DNA of 64,000 nt from Clostridium sp. SM-530-WT-3G (GTDB taxonomy: Bacteria; Bacillota; Clostridia; Clostridiales; Clostridiaceae), in assembly GCF_012843905.1 (NCBI RefSeq), contig NZ_JABAGC010000003.1, positions 1 to 64,000 of the forward strand, given 5' to 3'. This document shows, piece after piece, positions 8,634-17,043 of this stretch. A model generated the notes under the pieces. The model did not search any database. It saw nothing but the letters and a program-made list of their open reading frames with translations, and was not told the origin of the DNA. Every line of letters starts with the position of its first letter. The first letter of the stretch is position 1. A program made the position numbers and the translations under genes.

Positions 8634-10001
8634 GTGATAAATAAAATTGACCTAAAGAGAGATGCATATAATGACTTACTCAATTGGAAAAATAATCATA
8701 ATAATAAAGTTTTGTTAGTTGAAGGGGCAAGACAAGTTGGTAAGACTTATTTAGTAAAGAAGTTTGCAGAAGAGAATTATAAAAATATAATTTATATAAA
8801 TCTTTTAGAAGAAAGTGGAGAAGACCTTCTTGATATTAATGAACAGATTAGGAAAGAACGTTTGAATGGAACATTAGATAGAGAGTCTACTAATTCTTTA
8901 AAAGAAATGTTTAAGAGATATTCTAATAAGTTTGAAGATAATGAAGGCTGTGTTGTTATAATAGATGAAATACAGGAATCTTATAAGATTTATAATATGA
9001 TAAGGCAGTTTGCGAGAGAATTTGATACTCATTTTATTATGACTGGAAGCTATCTTGGAAGAGTTGTAATGAGAAAAGAATTCTGGTCGCCTATGGGAGA
9101 TATAGATTTTCTAGAGATAAAACCATTATCTTTTACTGAATTTATAAATGCATTAAATTTAACTGATGAGTATAATTCTTTGAATCTATTTGGTTCATCC
9201 CCAAGTGAACAATATGATTTAATGTATAACAAGTATAAAGATTATACTGTTGTTGGAGGCTATCCAGAAGTTGTATGCGAATATATAGAAAATGGTATGG
9301 ATAATATAGATGGATTATTTGAAAAACTATTGCGTGTTTTCTGTGAAGAATCTGCAAGATATTTTGATGGAGATATTCTTTCAGCCAAAATGTTTGAAGA
9401 TTGTGTAGGAGCAATAATGCAAATACTTATCAGCGGGAAGAAAGGCCTTAAAGAAGCAAGCTATGGTGAAGAATTGCAGAAGATAATAACTAAACAGTAT
9501 TCAAGCAATATAACTAAGGAAAATACTAATAGAGTATTACAATGGTTCTATACATCTAAATTTATAAAAGACTGTGACAAACTTGTAGATTTTGATTTTA
9601 CCAATATAAAAAGAAGACAGAGATATTTCATAAGTGATATTGGAATGGCAAATTACATTATGAAAAAAGAAAACATATTAAAGTCTGAAGCTGATGGAGC
9701 TATTAATGAAACATTTGTTTATCATTGTTTATGCGAAAAAATAAATGTTACACCTATGTTTGCTGTATATGGTAGTGGAGAATTAGATTTTGTATACAGA
9801 AATAGAGATAATGGAACTATATATGGAATAGAAGTTAAAGCAGGTAAGAATGTAGGTAAAACAATAACAAAGTGTCTTGAAAAGGGAAAAATAAATTTTG
9901 CAATATATCTTAAGGGTATGACTAAAGGCGGAGCGGCTAATAAAGTCTATACAATTCCTATATATCTTTTCCCTAGATTACAGTTTGAAAGTATAGTTTA
10001 A
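8634..10001 (+). CDS. AAA-type ATPase with DUF4143-like and nuclease-like C terminus
   Basis: 455 residues. The N-terminal ATPase domain has a Walker A motif GARQVGKT (31-38), a Walker B motif CVVIIDEIQ (Asp111, Glu112) and a sensor-like FIMTGSYLGR (about 134-143). The C-terminal part ends with GELDFV...GIEVKAGK (Asp385, Glu400, Lys402), the PD-(D/E)xK nuclease-like pattern typical of this widespread bacterial family. The substrate is unknown. GTG start at 8634 has AAAGGAAGTG upstream. The gene stands alone, with its own terminator downstream, as is common for this family. Cargo of the accessory region is likely. Confidence 0.85.
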   Translation: MINKIDLKRDAYNDLLNWKNNHNNKVLLVEGARQVGKTYLVKKFAEENYKNIIYINLLEESGEDLLDINEQIRKERLNGTLDRESTNSLKEMFKRYSNKFEDNEGCVVIIDEIQESYKIYNMIRQFAREFDTHFIMTGSYLGRVVMRKEFWSPMGDIDFLEIKPLSFTEFINALNLTDEYNSLNLFGSSPSEQYDLMYNKYKDYTVVGGYPEVVCEYIENGMDNIDGLFEKLLRVFCEESARYFDGDILSAKMFEDCVGAIMQILISGKKGLKEASYGEELQKIITKQYSSNITKENTNRVLQWFYTSKFIKDCDKLVDFDFTNIKRRQRYFISDIGMANYIMKKENILKSEADGAINETFVYHCLCEKINVTPMFAVYGSGELDFVYRNRDNGTIYGIEVKAGKNVGKTITKCLEKGKINFAIYLKGMTKGGAANKVYTIPIYLFPRLQFESIV

Positions 10002-10053
10002 TAGTAATAAGCTGAGAAAAATAATATTTAAAGTATGAATTAATGAATAATTC

Positions 10054-10088
10054 AAGGAGTTCACACAACTAAGTGAGCTCCTTATTTC
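10054..10088 (+). terminator. Terminator after the ATPase gene
   Basis: AAGGAGTTCAC (10054-10064) pairs with GTGAGCTCCTT (10073-10083) around an 8-base loop, followed by a T-rich stretch. Confidence 0.75.
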
Positions 10089-10211
10089 TTTAATTTATTA
10101 TTTTTATAATAGAAAGATATTCAAATCTAAAATTAGTTTTCATGTGTTTTGTTTGTTTTATCCATATATAAATAATAAATACTGAATTAAAGATTGATTG
10201 GAGTGTTTATT

Positions 10212-10451
10212 ATGGTTAATGATGAAATTAAAATGAAGAATTATAATTCTGATACATTTGATAAGAAGCAGATAGCTCTTGCAATTAGAAATTCAACTTT
10301 AGGTGATGAGCTTGAGTGTTCTATTAGACGTGAAGGCATAATAGGAAGTTGTGACAATTGTAACTTAAAAAGTATATGTACTGGAATTGATAAAATTGGG
10401 GAAGATTATATTAAAAGTACAAGTACTGTTGTAAAGGAATTTAATTTTTAA
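10212..10451 (+). CDS. Small Cys-motif protein of unknown function
   Basis: 79 residues. The only visible motif is a four-cysteine cluster near the middle (C of ECSIR, then CDNCNLKSICTG), which could bind a metal. The ATG at 10212 is chosen because TTGGAGTG lies seven bases upstream; an in-frame earlier ATG (10194) lacks a ribosome site. A strong terminator follows at once, so it is a single-gene unit. I do not recognise the family. Confidence 0.6.
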   Translation: MVNDEIKMKNYNSDTFDKKQIALAIRNSTLGDELECSIRREGIIGSCDNCNLKSICTGIDKIGEDYIKSTSTVVKEFNF

Positions 10452-10471
10452 TAGAAGAGGAATTTTAGTAT

Positions 10472-10509
10472 AAAAATAACGCCAGAGAATAATCTCAGGC
10501 GTTATTTTT
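10472..10509. terminator. Symmetrical terminator hairpin
   Basis: A near-perfect stem (AAAATAACGCC with GGCGTTATTTT, inner GAGA/TCTC) with A and T tracts on each side can stop transcription in both directions. A close copy lies at 12245-12284. Confidence 0.85.
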
Positions 10510-10564
10510 GCCATAAAATTTAAATTTTAAAAGTACTTAAGTATAAAATAAATTAATTTATTAG

Positions 10565-11356
10565 ATGATATTAAATGGAGAAGAAGAAAAGCTAATACTT
10601 AATTTTACTAAATGTAAGTTTATAAACGCTGCTGTTGCAGTAATTATTGGAACATTGTGCGTGTATGCTAGAACGGTAAATAAATATGTGAAATTTAAAT
10701 TTGAGAACAAGCCCAATAATCCTATTTTTAAATTCATGAAACAAGTTGGAATTTATGAATATTTCTATAAAGATCATGTGAAATATTCAACGGATAGGGC
10801 AATTACATTTGATAGAATTTCCGATGAAGATGCTATGGAGACTTATACAGATAAGATAATGTCTTTAGCACCTATTAACATAACTAATGATGCGAAGGAT
10901 ATATTATCATCATATTTTTATGAAGTATATCAAAATTCTTTAGTGCATTCCAAGAGCCCTATTGAAGTATTTTCTTCAGGATATTGGATGGATACAAAAA
11001 AACAATTGATTTTTTCAATATACGATATGGGAATTGGAATACCTGATAACGTAAGAGACCATCTTGGAAAGTGCATGACATCAAGAGAATGTGTTGAATG
11101 GGCTATGACTGAAGGAAAATCTACTATTGAAGATGAATTTGTTAAAAGAGGTCTAGGATTAAGTAGACTTGAAAGTTTTATAAAGATGAACAATGGCACA
11201 ATGTCTATATATACAGATAATGTTTGTTGTATAATTACTAATAAAGAAAGAAAATTTATAGATTTAGATTATACTATAATGGGAACATTAATAATAATTA
11301 ATATTATTGCAGATAGTGATCACATATACATAGTAGGAGAAAGTCAGGAGGAGTAA
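10565..11356 (+). CDS. GHKL (histidine kinase-like) ATPase, first gene of an ATPase/STAS/PIN cassette
   Basis: 263 residues. The GHKL ATP-binding signatures are all present: N box YEVYQNSLVHS (Asn124), G1 box YDMGIGIPD (Asp154) and G2 box KRGLGLSRLE (196-199). The first 35 residues (ILNFTKCKFINAAVAVIIG) resemble a STAS-type strand-helix. There is no histidine-phosphotransfer domain, so it is more like SpoIIAB-type switch kinases than a sensor kinase. A stop codon immediately precedes ATG 10565 and no ribosome site is visible, so the N terminus may have been lost. The next gene overlaps it by one base. Confidence 0.8.
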   Translation: MILNGEEEKLILNFTKCKFINAAVAVIIGTLCVYARTVNKYVKFKFENKPNNPIFKFMKQVGIYEYFYKDHVKYSTDRAITFDRISDEDAMETYTDKIMSLAPINITNDAKDILSSYFYEVYQNSLVHSKSPIEVFSSGYWMDTKKQLIFSIYDMGIGIPDNVRDHLGKCMTSRECVEWAMTEGKSTIEDEFVKRGLGLSRLESFIKMNNGTMSIYTDNVCCIITNKERKFIDLDYTIMGTLIIINIIADSDHIYIVGESQEE

Positions 11357-11703
11357 TGATGAAAACTATTGTTGTTAATGAATTGTTTAAGAGTGCATTT
11401 TCACAAGAGAAAGCTCTTATATTAAGAGGAAAGATTGAAGAGTGTTTGAAAAATGAAGATAAGATTATTCTAGACTTTTCAGGCATAAGCAAGTTTACTA
11501 CATTATTCTTTAATTTTAGTACTGGGTATATTATTTCTACCCTTGGTCCTAAAAAATACGATGAATTCATATCAGTAACTAATTTATCTCCTTTAGGTAA
11601 AAGTACATATGAAAGTTCGTATAAGAATGCAGTTGAAAAATATAAGCCAAATAAGGAAGTTGAAGAGAAGATACTAAATATCATAAAAAATCCTGAAGAT
11701 TAG
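11356..11703 (+). CDS. STAS-like DUF4325 protein
   Basis: 115 residues matching the STAS-like DUF4325 pattern: ALILRGKIEECLKNEDKIIL leads into LDFSGISKFTTLFFN, the strand and helix that carry the switch Ser/Thr in STAS proteins, and it ends LSPLGKSTYESSYKNAVE. Such proteins often lie next to GHKL ATPases. ATG 11356 overlaps the preceding stop; ATG 11359 is better spaced from AGGAGG (11346-11351). A partner-switch pair with the upstream kinase is inferred from gene order, not shown. Confidence 0.75.
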   Translation: MMKTIVVNELFKSAFSQEKALILRGKIEECLKNEDKIILDFSGISKFTTLFFNFSTGYIISTLGPKKYDEFISVTNLSPLGKSTYESSYKNAVEKYKPNKEVEEKILNIIKNPED

Positions 11704-11704
11704 T

Positions 11705-12145
11705 ATGAATGGAGTTACCAAATATCCAAACTTTGTTGAAGCTCTACTTGAGAATGGAAATAAGCTTGTTACTACTATATTTAATGTGACTGAGCTTATG
11801 CATGTTGTAGAAAATAGTGAATTTAAAATATATAAGGCTACTAATAATACTAGAATAAAGAAAAAGGCTTTTAGAAATATAGAACAAGAAAGAGAAAAAT
11901 ATAAAAACGAAATAGAAACAATACTCTTGCAGATTAATGAGTCATATGATGGGCAGATTGAATTAATACAACTTACTGAGAGTGATATTAATGATTTTGT
12001 AAGTAATATCAAAAATAATAGCTGTGATATATTTGATTATATTGTTATTGAATATTTAAAGAGTAAAGGGGTAAAGAATTTTATTACTGATGATAGGGAT
12101 TTTAAAACAATAGATGATATAAATGTATATTATGCAACTGAATAG
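11705..12145 (+). pseudogene. PIN-domain protein, apparently missing its first strand
   Basis: 146 residues with the core and C terminus of a PIN ribonuclease: NVTEL (Glu30), CDIFDYIV (Asp108, Asp111) and FITDDRDFKTI (Asp129, Asp130). A normal PIN protein starts with a strand ending in an invariant Asp (pattern 'xLDTN'); here the frame begins at MNGVTKYPNF and the in-frame DNA upstream reaches a TAA within 21 bases. It starts two bases after the preceding gene with only weak ribosome-site sequence. Either the gene is 5' truncated and dead, or this subfamily is unusual. The kinase/STAS/PIN order suggests a toxin nuclease under partner-switch control. Confidence 0.6.
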
Positions 12146-12244
12146 TAGTAAGAAAGAAATATATATAAATAAAAAGTAGTTTATTTATTTTTTAACTTAT
12201 AATATAACTAAAGTTAATCCTCAATAATTATCTATATAGGATTA

Positions 12245-12284
12245 TAAAAATAACGCAAGAGAAAAATCTCAGGCGTTATTTTTT
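12245..12284. terminator. Terminator shared by the PIN gene and the sigma factor gene
   Basis: A-tract, stem AAAATAACGC / GCGTTATTTT with inner GAGA/TCTC, and T-tract. It lies between convergent genes, and the TGA stop of the minus-strand sigma gene is inside the hairpin. Confidence 0.85.
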
Positions 12285-12856
12285 GTGCAAAGGCTTATAT
12301 TAATAAGCATAAATATTTTATCAAGAATAAAGTCCTTTTTGGTTATAACAGTACTATAAGGGATTTTCTTTAAAGTAGCATATTTTTTTACAGGATGTTC
12401 TTGAAAAAACACATAGTTTATAAGTTCATGTTCCTCTTCAGTAAGTTTACTAAGAGCATTGTATAAAAGAGAAATATCAAATTCTTTTAAAAGATTATAG
12501 TCTATTGGTAGATTATTAGATTCAATAGTATTTTCAACATTTTCTAATACAAGAGTTGAAGATCCTTCAAGATGATTTCTTGAAATATTCTTTTCTATAA
12601 GGTCATTGATACTGTTTTTGATTCCATTAGTAGCATAAGCAACGAATCTATGAGATTCAGGTTTATAGTAAGAAACACATTTGAAAAGAATTCTGTAACA
12701 TTCATTCACAATATCTTCAAATTCATATCCATGAATAAATGTCCTTTTAGAGAGGTTTATTATAAAAGGTTTAAATTCATTGGATAGTTTTTCTTTTGAT
12801 TCTTCATCGCCATCTTTAGATTTTTTAACTAGGTTTTCAATGTAGTCATAATTCAT
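12269..12856 (-). CDS. Sigma-70 family alternative sigma factor, copy 1
   Basis: 195 residues. Region 2 is clear (FKPFIINLSKRTFIHGYEFE through VNECYRILFKCVSYYKPESH and FVAYATNGIKNSINDLI). A region-4-like helix pair is near the C terminus (LTEEEHELINYVFFQEHPV, then KIPYSTVITKKDF). It resembles the small sigma factors next to lysis or bacteriocin genes in clostridia (UviA-like). The ATG has GAGGTG five bases upstream. It is divergent from an amidase gene; a second copy of the same pair lies at 19.9-21.7 kb, so the amidase is the obvious candidate target. Confidence 0.8.
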   Translation of the reverse strand: MNYDYIENLVKKSKDGDEESKEKLSNEFKPFIINLSKRTFIHGYEFEDIVNECYRILFKCVSYYKPESHRFVAYATNGIKNSINDLIEKNISRNHLEGSSTLVLENVENTIESNNLPIDYNLLKEFDISLLYNALSKLTEEEHELINYVFFQEHPVKKYATLKKIPYSTVITKKDFILDKIFMLINISLCTKNNA

Positions 12857-12990
12857 TGCATCACCTCAAAACATATTCTTATGTTATGTATATGGTTGAA
12901 ATGAAGAAATTCTAAGAAGTTATATTATTTTTAGTAAGCATCCATATATCTATTTTACATAAATAAAGAGAGTGTATGGAGGTCATTTTT

Positions 12991-13761
12991 ATGGGGAATT
13001 TTATTATTGCAGCAGGTCATACTGCTAGTGGAAATGTTGGATGTGGAGTAGTAGATAGGTTAAATGAAAGTAATTGTACAAGAGAAATTGCATTATTAGT
13101 CGTATCTTATTTAGAGCAGTTAGGTCATTATGCTAAATTGCTTAGAATTGATAAAAGTAATACTTATAATTGTCAGGATTGTTATGAAAGAGCAGAAGAG
13201 GCTAATGATATAGCAGGGAGTATTAATATTAATTTGTATATGGAAATTCATATTAATGCAGGGGGAGGTACTGGAAGTGAAGTATTTACTATAAGTAAAT
13301 CAGAAATTGCTAAGAGTGCAGCAAAAAGAATATCAAAGTCATTATCTCAAAAACTTGGAATACCTAATAGGGGAGTTAAAAGAAATAACTTAATAGTACT
13401 TAGAAAAACAGTAATGCCAGCAATACTTGTAGAATGTTTATTTGCAGATAGTTCAGATGCAGATAAATATAATCCTGATGTTATTGCAAGAGCTATAGTA
13501 GATGGATTACTTGGAGAAAGCAGCTGTGAAAATAATATATGGAAGCTTGGATGGAATAAAAATGATAAAGGGTGGTGGTATTGTACTGATGCAATAAATA
13601 AGTGCTACTATACCTCAAAAGATGGATGGAAGTTAATTGATGGTGATTGGTTTAAATTTAATGATGAAGGATATGCTTTAAGAAATACTTGGTACCATGA
13701 TGAGAATGATGGGAAGGATTATTATTTTGGGGATGATTGCAGGATAGTTAAAAATAAATAA
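12991..13761 (+). CDS. N-acetylmuramoyl-L-alanine amidase with cell-wall-binding repeats, copy 1
   Basis: 256 residues. An Amidase_3 catalytic domain fills the first 175: zinc His in IIAAGHTASGNVG, a second His in MEIHINAGGGTGSE, and the catalytic Glu in PAILVECLF. Aromatic cell-wall-binding repeats follow (WKLGWNKNDKGWWYCTDA, then W.LIDGDWFKFNDEGYAL). It cleaves the amide bond between muramic acid and the stem peptide. No signal peptide is present, as for phage-type lysins, so export or lysis would be needed. ATG 12991 is used because GGAGG lies eight bases upstream. Divergent from sigma copy 1. Confidence 0.88.
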   Translation: MGNFIIAAGHTASGNVGCGVVDRLNESNCTREIALLVVSYLEQLGHYAKLLRIDKSNTYNCQDCYERAEEANDIAGSININLYMEIHINAGGGTGSEVFTISKSEIAKSAAKRISKSLSQKLGIPNRGVKRNNLIVLRKTVMPAILVECLFADSSDADKYNPDVIARAIVDGLLGESSCENNIWKLGWNKNDKGWWYCTDAINKCYYTSKDGWKLIDGDWFKFNDEGYALRNTWYHDENDGKDYYFGDDCRIVKNK

Positions 13762-13852
13762 AGAAATATTAATATGATTTTTTTTGATTAGATGAATTTT
13801 TCTTTGAATGTGGGAAAAATATTTATTCGTTTCTAGTAGTGGGAAATCAACA

Positions 13853-13935
13853 AAAAAGGCTGTACTACAAGGTATCTAAACCAAGTAATACAGGCATTCT
13901 AGGAAATAAATGGTGCCACTGGGCAGATTCGTGCC
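13853..13935 (-). other. tRNA 3'-end-like fragment with downstream terminator (possible old att site)
   Basis: On the minus strand 13935-13911 reads like the 3' half of a T arm, an acceptor strand and CCA. A hairpin with T tract follows (towards 13853). The rest of a tRNA is absent. A similar arrangement stands at 24757-24835. Such fragments are left when integrative elements insert into tRNA 3' ends. Confidence 0.5.
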
Positions 13936-13989
13936 TATTATAAAAATATAAAAAATTTAATTATTAAAAAGAAATGGTTTAATATAGAA

Positions 13990-14083
13990 ATGGTGTAAAA
14001 AATAAAAAACATCAGCATATTTAGTTACCTAAATACTGATGTTTACTACATTGGTGACCCATACGGGAATCGAACCCATGATT
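13990..14083. repeat. attL: 94-bp direct repeat containing the tRNA-Glu 3' end
   Basis: These 94 bases are identical to 25831-25924. The copy includes the tRNA-Glu terminator hairpin and the last 32 bases of the tRNA (14052-14083), then diverges. The intact tRNA is at the right end, as expected when an element inserts into a tRNA 3' end and restores it. The two copies bound an 11.9-kb element. Confidence 0.85.
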
Positions 14084-14184
14084 CAATTAGAAAAGAATTA
14101 TAAGTAACTATAAGTAGCTGTAAAGTATTGAAAACACTAATGTCCATATTTATAAGTGAATATACATAAATATATGTAAATATA

Positions 14185-14209
14185 ACTATGGTGTAAAAAT
14201 GGTGTAAAA
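14185..14209. repeat. Integrase arm-type repeats, left end
   Basis: Two adjoining copies of ATGGTGTAAAA (14188-14198 and 14199-14209) with ACT before them form a 25-bp string also present at 25817-25841 just inside the right end. Another copy starts the 94-bp repeat (13990-14000). Short repeats inside both ends fit arm-binding sites of a tyrosine integrase. Confidence 0.6.
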
Positions 14210-14259
14210 TTTTTATGCTTGAAGCTTGTATCTTTGCTTAAATTAAATAAATATATAGT

Positions 14260-14305
14260 GAAATAAACTTAACAATTTAACATTATAAATTGTTAAGTTT
14301 ATTTC
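14260..14305 (+). promoter_or_regulatory. 19-bp perfect inverted repeat upstream of the DUF262 operon
   Basis: Positions 14260-14278 pair perfectly with 14287-14305 around an 8-base loop. It lies 72 bases before the first gene of the operon. It could be a terminator shielding the operon or an operator; no strong T tract follows on the plus strand. Confidence 0.5.
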
Positions 14306-14376
14306 ATATTTTACAAAATGTCAAATACAATATATTATAAAAATATACGATTATTTGAAGTTTGGGAGAGGTTGAA

Positions 14377-15756
14377 ATGCAAAGTAATGATATTAAAATA
14401 TTAAATAAAGATGAATTATCAAAATATATTAGCACAGATTTATATGAATTACTGGATGCTCTATATCATATAGGGATTAATAATGATAAATCTTTTAGTG
14501 GTATTGTTGATAAAATGAAAGGAAAATATAGACCTAATCTAAGCATTAATTTATGTGGCCTGTCAATTTATTTAAATGCTTATACATATTATATTAGATA
14601 TTTATATTTAATAAATCAGTTGATTCGTGAACATAAAAGTAAGGAGATTATTGATTATTATGTATTCAATAATAGTTTAAAAGAACTAGTTGGAAATGGA
14701 ACAAGTTATTATTTCAATTTTAGGGCAGATATGTTTAAAGGCACATTATTTAGAATTACTGAAAATTTGAAAAAAGACAACAAAAAAGCCGATGAATTAA
14801 AGGAAAAAATTGACTTAAAAGTTAAGTTAACAGAACAATCATTGATAGATTATTTTGGAATTGCAAAAGATTTAGCAGAATATATGTCAAAAAATATAAT
14901 ATATAATAATGAAAAAGATATTGTGAAAATGTGGATACTATTATGTGTCTCTCAAGTTAATGGAAGTAAAGATAATAAATTGCAATCTTATTCTAAATCA
15001 TTGGGTGTTGTTCTATTTAAATATGCACATGGGAAATGTAAAATTTTAATACGTGAGAATGAAGATATCAATTGTATAAAATATAAAAATGAGAATACAA
15101 CAGAGCTTCAGTTATTTGAAAGTGATGGTAAGATGTGGAATAATGTGGAAGGGTTTTGTATAGATTTTTCTAATGTACGTGATGATAAACTTAATAATTT
15201 GAATAAATGGTTAGAAAGTTTATATGGTGAAGAAAATAATATTCTTACTTATTCATCTCCTGTTTTTGATAGACACGTAGTAAATACTTTTAAAATGAAT
15301 GAGAATAATTCAAAAATAATTAAGATTGTAGATAACACAGAATTAATTTTATTTTATAGAGCATATATATTAAGGTTTAAAAAGCAAGTTGTAGAAAATG
15401 TGTTTGATGATTGTATAAAATGGTTAGAGTATATGAAAAATGAGTGTTTTATAGAAAGCAGTCCTGATATTATTAAAGTTATTGAGGATATGATTAAATG
15501 TATTAGTGAAATAGAAAAAGATCCTGAAAGAAGTAATATAATAAGTGAAAAAATATCAATAGTTCTAAATACTGTTGTTGACTGGGAAAAAGAATGTTAT
15601 TATTTTGAACAATTTATTAAAAATAAGGATAAGGATACTAAAATGGTAGAATTTTTAAATAATACTGAAAATAATATGATTGTAAAGCTGATGAAAGGAA
15701 TATTTTATTATCTTGATAGATATGAGCCTGAAAATAAAGAAAAAAGTGAGGGATAA
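14377..15756 (+). CDS. Unknown protein, first gene of the DUF262 operon
   Basis: 459 residues with no domain I recognise. It is predicted mostly helical, Lys/Asn/Glu-rich, with hydrophobic aromatic stretches (YLNAYTYYIRYLYLINQLI, about 66-84) and no clear signal peptide or membrane anchor. ATG 14377 is chosen because GGGAGAGG is six bases upstream. The next gene starts three bases after its stop, so the three genes 14377-19557 form one transcription unit. Its linkage with two GmrS-like proteins inside an integrated element suggests a defence role; that is inference only. Confidence 0.7.
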   Translation: MQSNDIKILNKDELSKYISTDLYELLDALYHIGINNDKSFSGIVDKMKGKYRPNLSINLCGLSIYLNAYTYYIRYLYLINQLIREHKSKEIIDYYVFNNSLKELVGNGTSYYFNFRADMFKGTLFRITENLKKDNKKADELKEKIDLKVKLTEQSLIDYFGIAKDLAEYMSKNIIYNNEKDIVKMWILLCVSQVNGSKDNKLQSYSKSLGVVLFKYAHGKCKILIRENEDINCIKYKNENTTELQLFESDGKMWNNVEGFCIDFSNVRDDKLNNLNKWLESLYGEENNILTYSSPVFDRHVVNTFKMNENNSKIIKIVDNTELILFYRAYILRFKKQVVENVFDDCIKWLEYMKNECFIESSPDIIKVIEDMIKCISEIEKDPERSNIISEKISIVLNTVVDWEKECYYFEQFIKNKDKDTKMVEFLNNTENNMIVKLMKGIFYYLDRYEPENKEKSEG

Positions 15757-15759
15757 ATT

Positions 15760-17040
15760 ATGAATAATGATGGGGTTAAATATATTACTTTAAGTGAATT
15801 TATAAAAAATAAATTTATAATTCCTGCATTTCAACGTAATTATGTATGGAGTAAAGAAAATGCAAAAACAGTAATAAGGAAAATGTTGAAAGGATGGAAT
15901 GATAAAAAAGGAAAAGATACTACATTAGGAATGATTACATTGTTTAAACTTGAAGATAGTGAAAGATACGAAATCATTGATGGACAACAAAGAATAATAA
16001 CAATTAAATTATTACTCCAGTGGTTAAATTATTGCTTAGAAGAAGATAAGAGAGTGGAAATAGATTTACAATTTGGAAGGGATAAAAAATGTGAAGATAA
16101 TAATAAAAGGATAAATTATATAGAGAATTTAATTCCAAACAGAGATTTTTTTGAAGATGATTGTAATTCAATAGATACTATAAGATTTTGTAGAAATTAT
16201 AATGCTATTGGCGATATTATTTTAGATGATAATCAAAAAACAATAAAAGATACAGTTAAAGATGAAGATAGTGAAACAATAAATAGTTTAATAGAGAAAA
16301 TTTTTTCTCTAAAATTGATAGTACATATTACATCTGAAAATCCTAATGCTGAATTTCTTAATATAAATAGTAAAAAAAATAGATTTAGCTTAGCAGATTA
16401 TGCTAAGAGTTATATGATTATAAATGAAGATAAAAAAAAGAGAGATATAAATTCAGTTGTTATGTTATATAAAAATTTATCAAAAAATCTATATAAGGAT
16501 CAATATTGGAGCTTTTTGAAAATGAATTATGAAGAAGATATGGAAAATTTAAAAAGATCAATGGATAATGGTGTAGAGAACCGTATGGATTGTGTATTTA
16601 TTGATAGATATGGATATGACAAAAAAGATATTAGTGATTTAATTGATTCGACAGATGAGGAATTAGTTAAATTAAATATTATTAATAAAAGAATAAAAGA
16701 AGTGTTCAATTCTACTTCAACATATAATAGTTTTTTGTGGATGGCAAAAAATAAAAAAAGAAAATTTTTTGATTTAATTTTATGTGAAAATGATTATATT
16801 AAAGACAAGATAAATATAGAAAAAATATTTATTAAGGAAGCATCCAAACTATCTAATATCGAAGAATTAAATAGTTTCTTGGAAATACAATTAGTATTTA
16901 ATAAATTACAATGTAATGATAATGATTTAAAAATAATTGAATATGCATCGAGAAATAATGATGATTATTATGGAGAATTATTAGAAGTAAAAGATGTACA
17001 AGATAAATTAATTCAACAATATAGCTCAGAGGAGGTGTAA
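15760..17040 (+). CDS. DUF262 (GmrS-like) protein
   Basis: 426 residues. The N terminus has both DUF262 signatures: IIPAFQRNYVW (20-30) and EIIDGQQRIITI (71-82), the ParB/sulfiredoxin-like NTP-binding core seen in GmrS and related type IV restriction proteins. No HNH motif of the DUF1524 (GmrD) type is visible in the rest, so a separate effector may be needed. Spacing is three bases to both neighbours. The gene ends in GAGGAGGTGTAA, which supplies the ribosome site for the next gene. Likely phage or modified-DNA defence by family, but the exact target is unknown. Confidence 0.82.
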   Translation: MNNDGVKYITLSEFIKNKFIIPAFQRNYVWSKENAKTVIRKMLKGWNDKKGKDTTLGMITLFKLEDSERYEIIDGQQRIITIKLLLQWLNYCLEEDKRVEIDLQFGRDKKCEDNNKRINYIENLIPNRDFFEDDCNSIDTIRFCRNYNAIGDIILDDNQKTIKDTVKDEDSETINSLIEKIFSLKLIVHITSENPNAEFLNINSKKNRFSLADYAKSYMIINEDKKKRDINSVVMLYKNLSKNLYKDQYWSFLKMNYEEDMENLKRSMDNGVENRMDCVFIDRYGYDKKDISDLIDSTDEELVKLNIINKRIKEVFNSTSTYNSFLWMAKNKKRKFFDLILCENDYIKDKINIEKIFIKEASKLSNIEELNSFLEIQLVFNKLQCNDNDLKIIEYASRNNDDYYGELLEVKDVQDKLIQQYSSEEV

Positions 17041-17043
17041 ATA

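Noticed and set aside
12269-13761. A bacteriocin or tailocin locus
   Set aside because: No bacteriocin precursor, immunity gene or phage structural gene is seen around either sigma-amidase pair.
14052-14083. A tRNA-Glu-like sequence
   Set aside because: Only the last 32 bases of the tRNA are present; it is the attL copy, not a gene.
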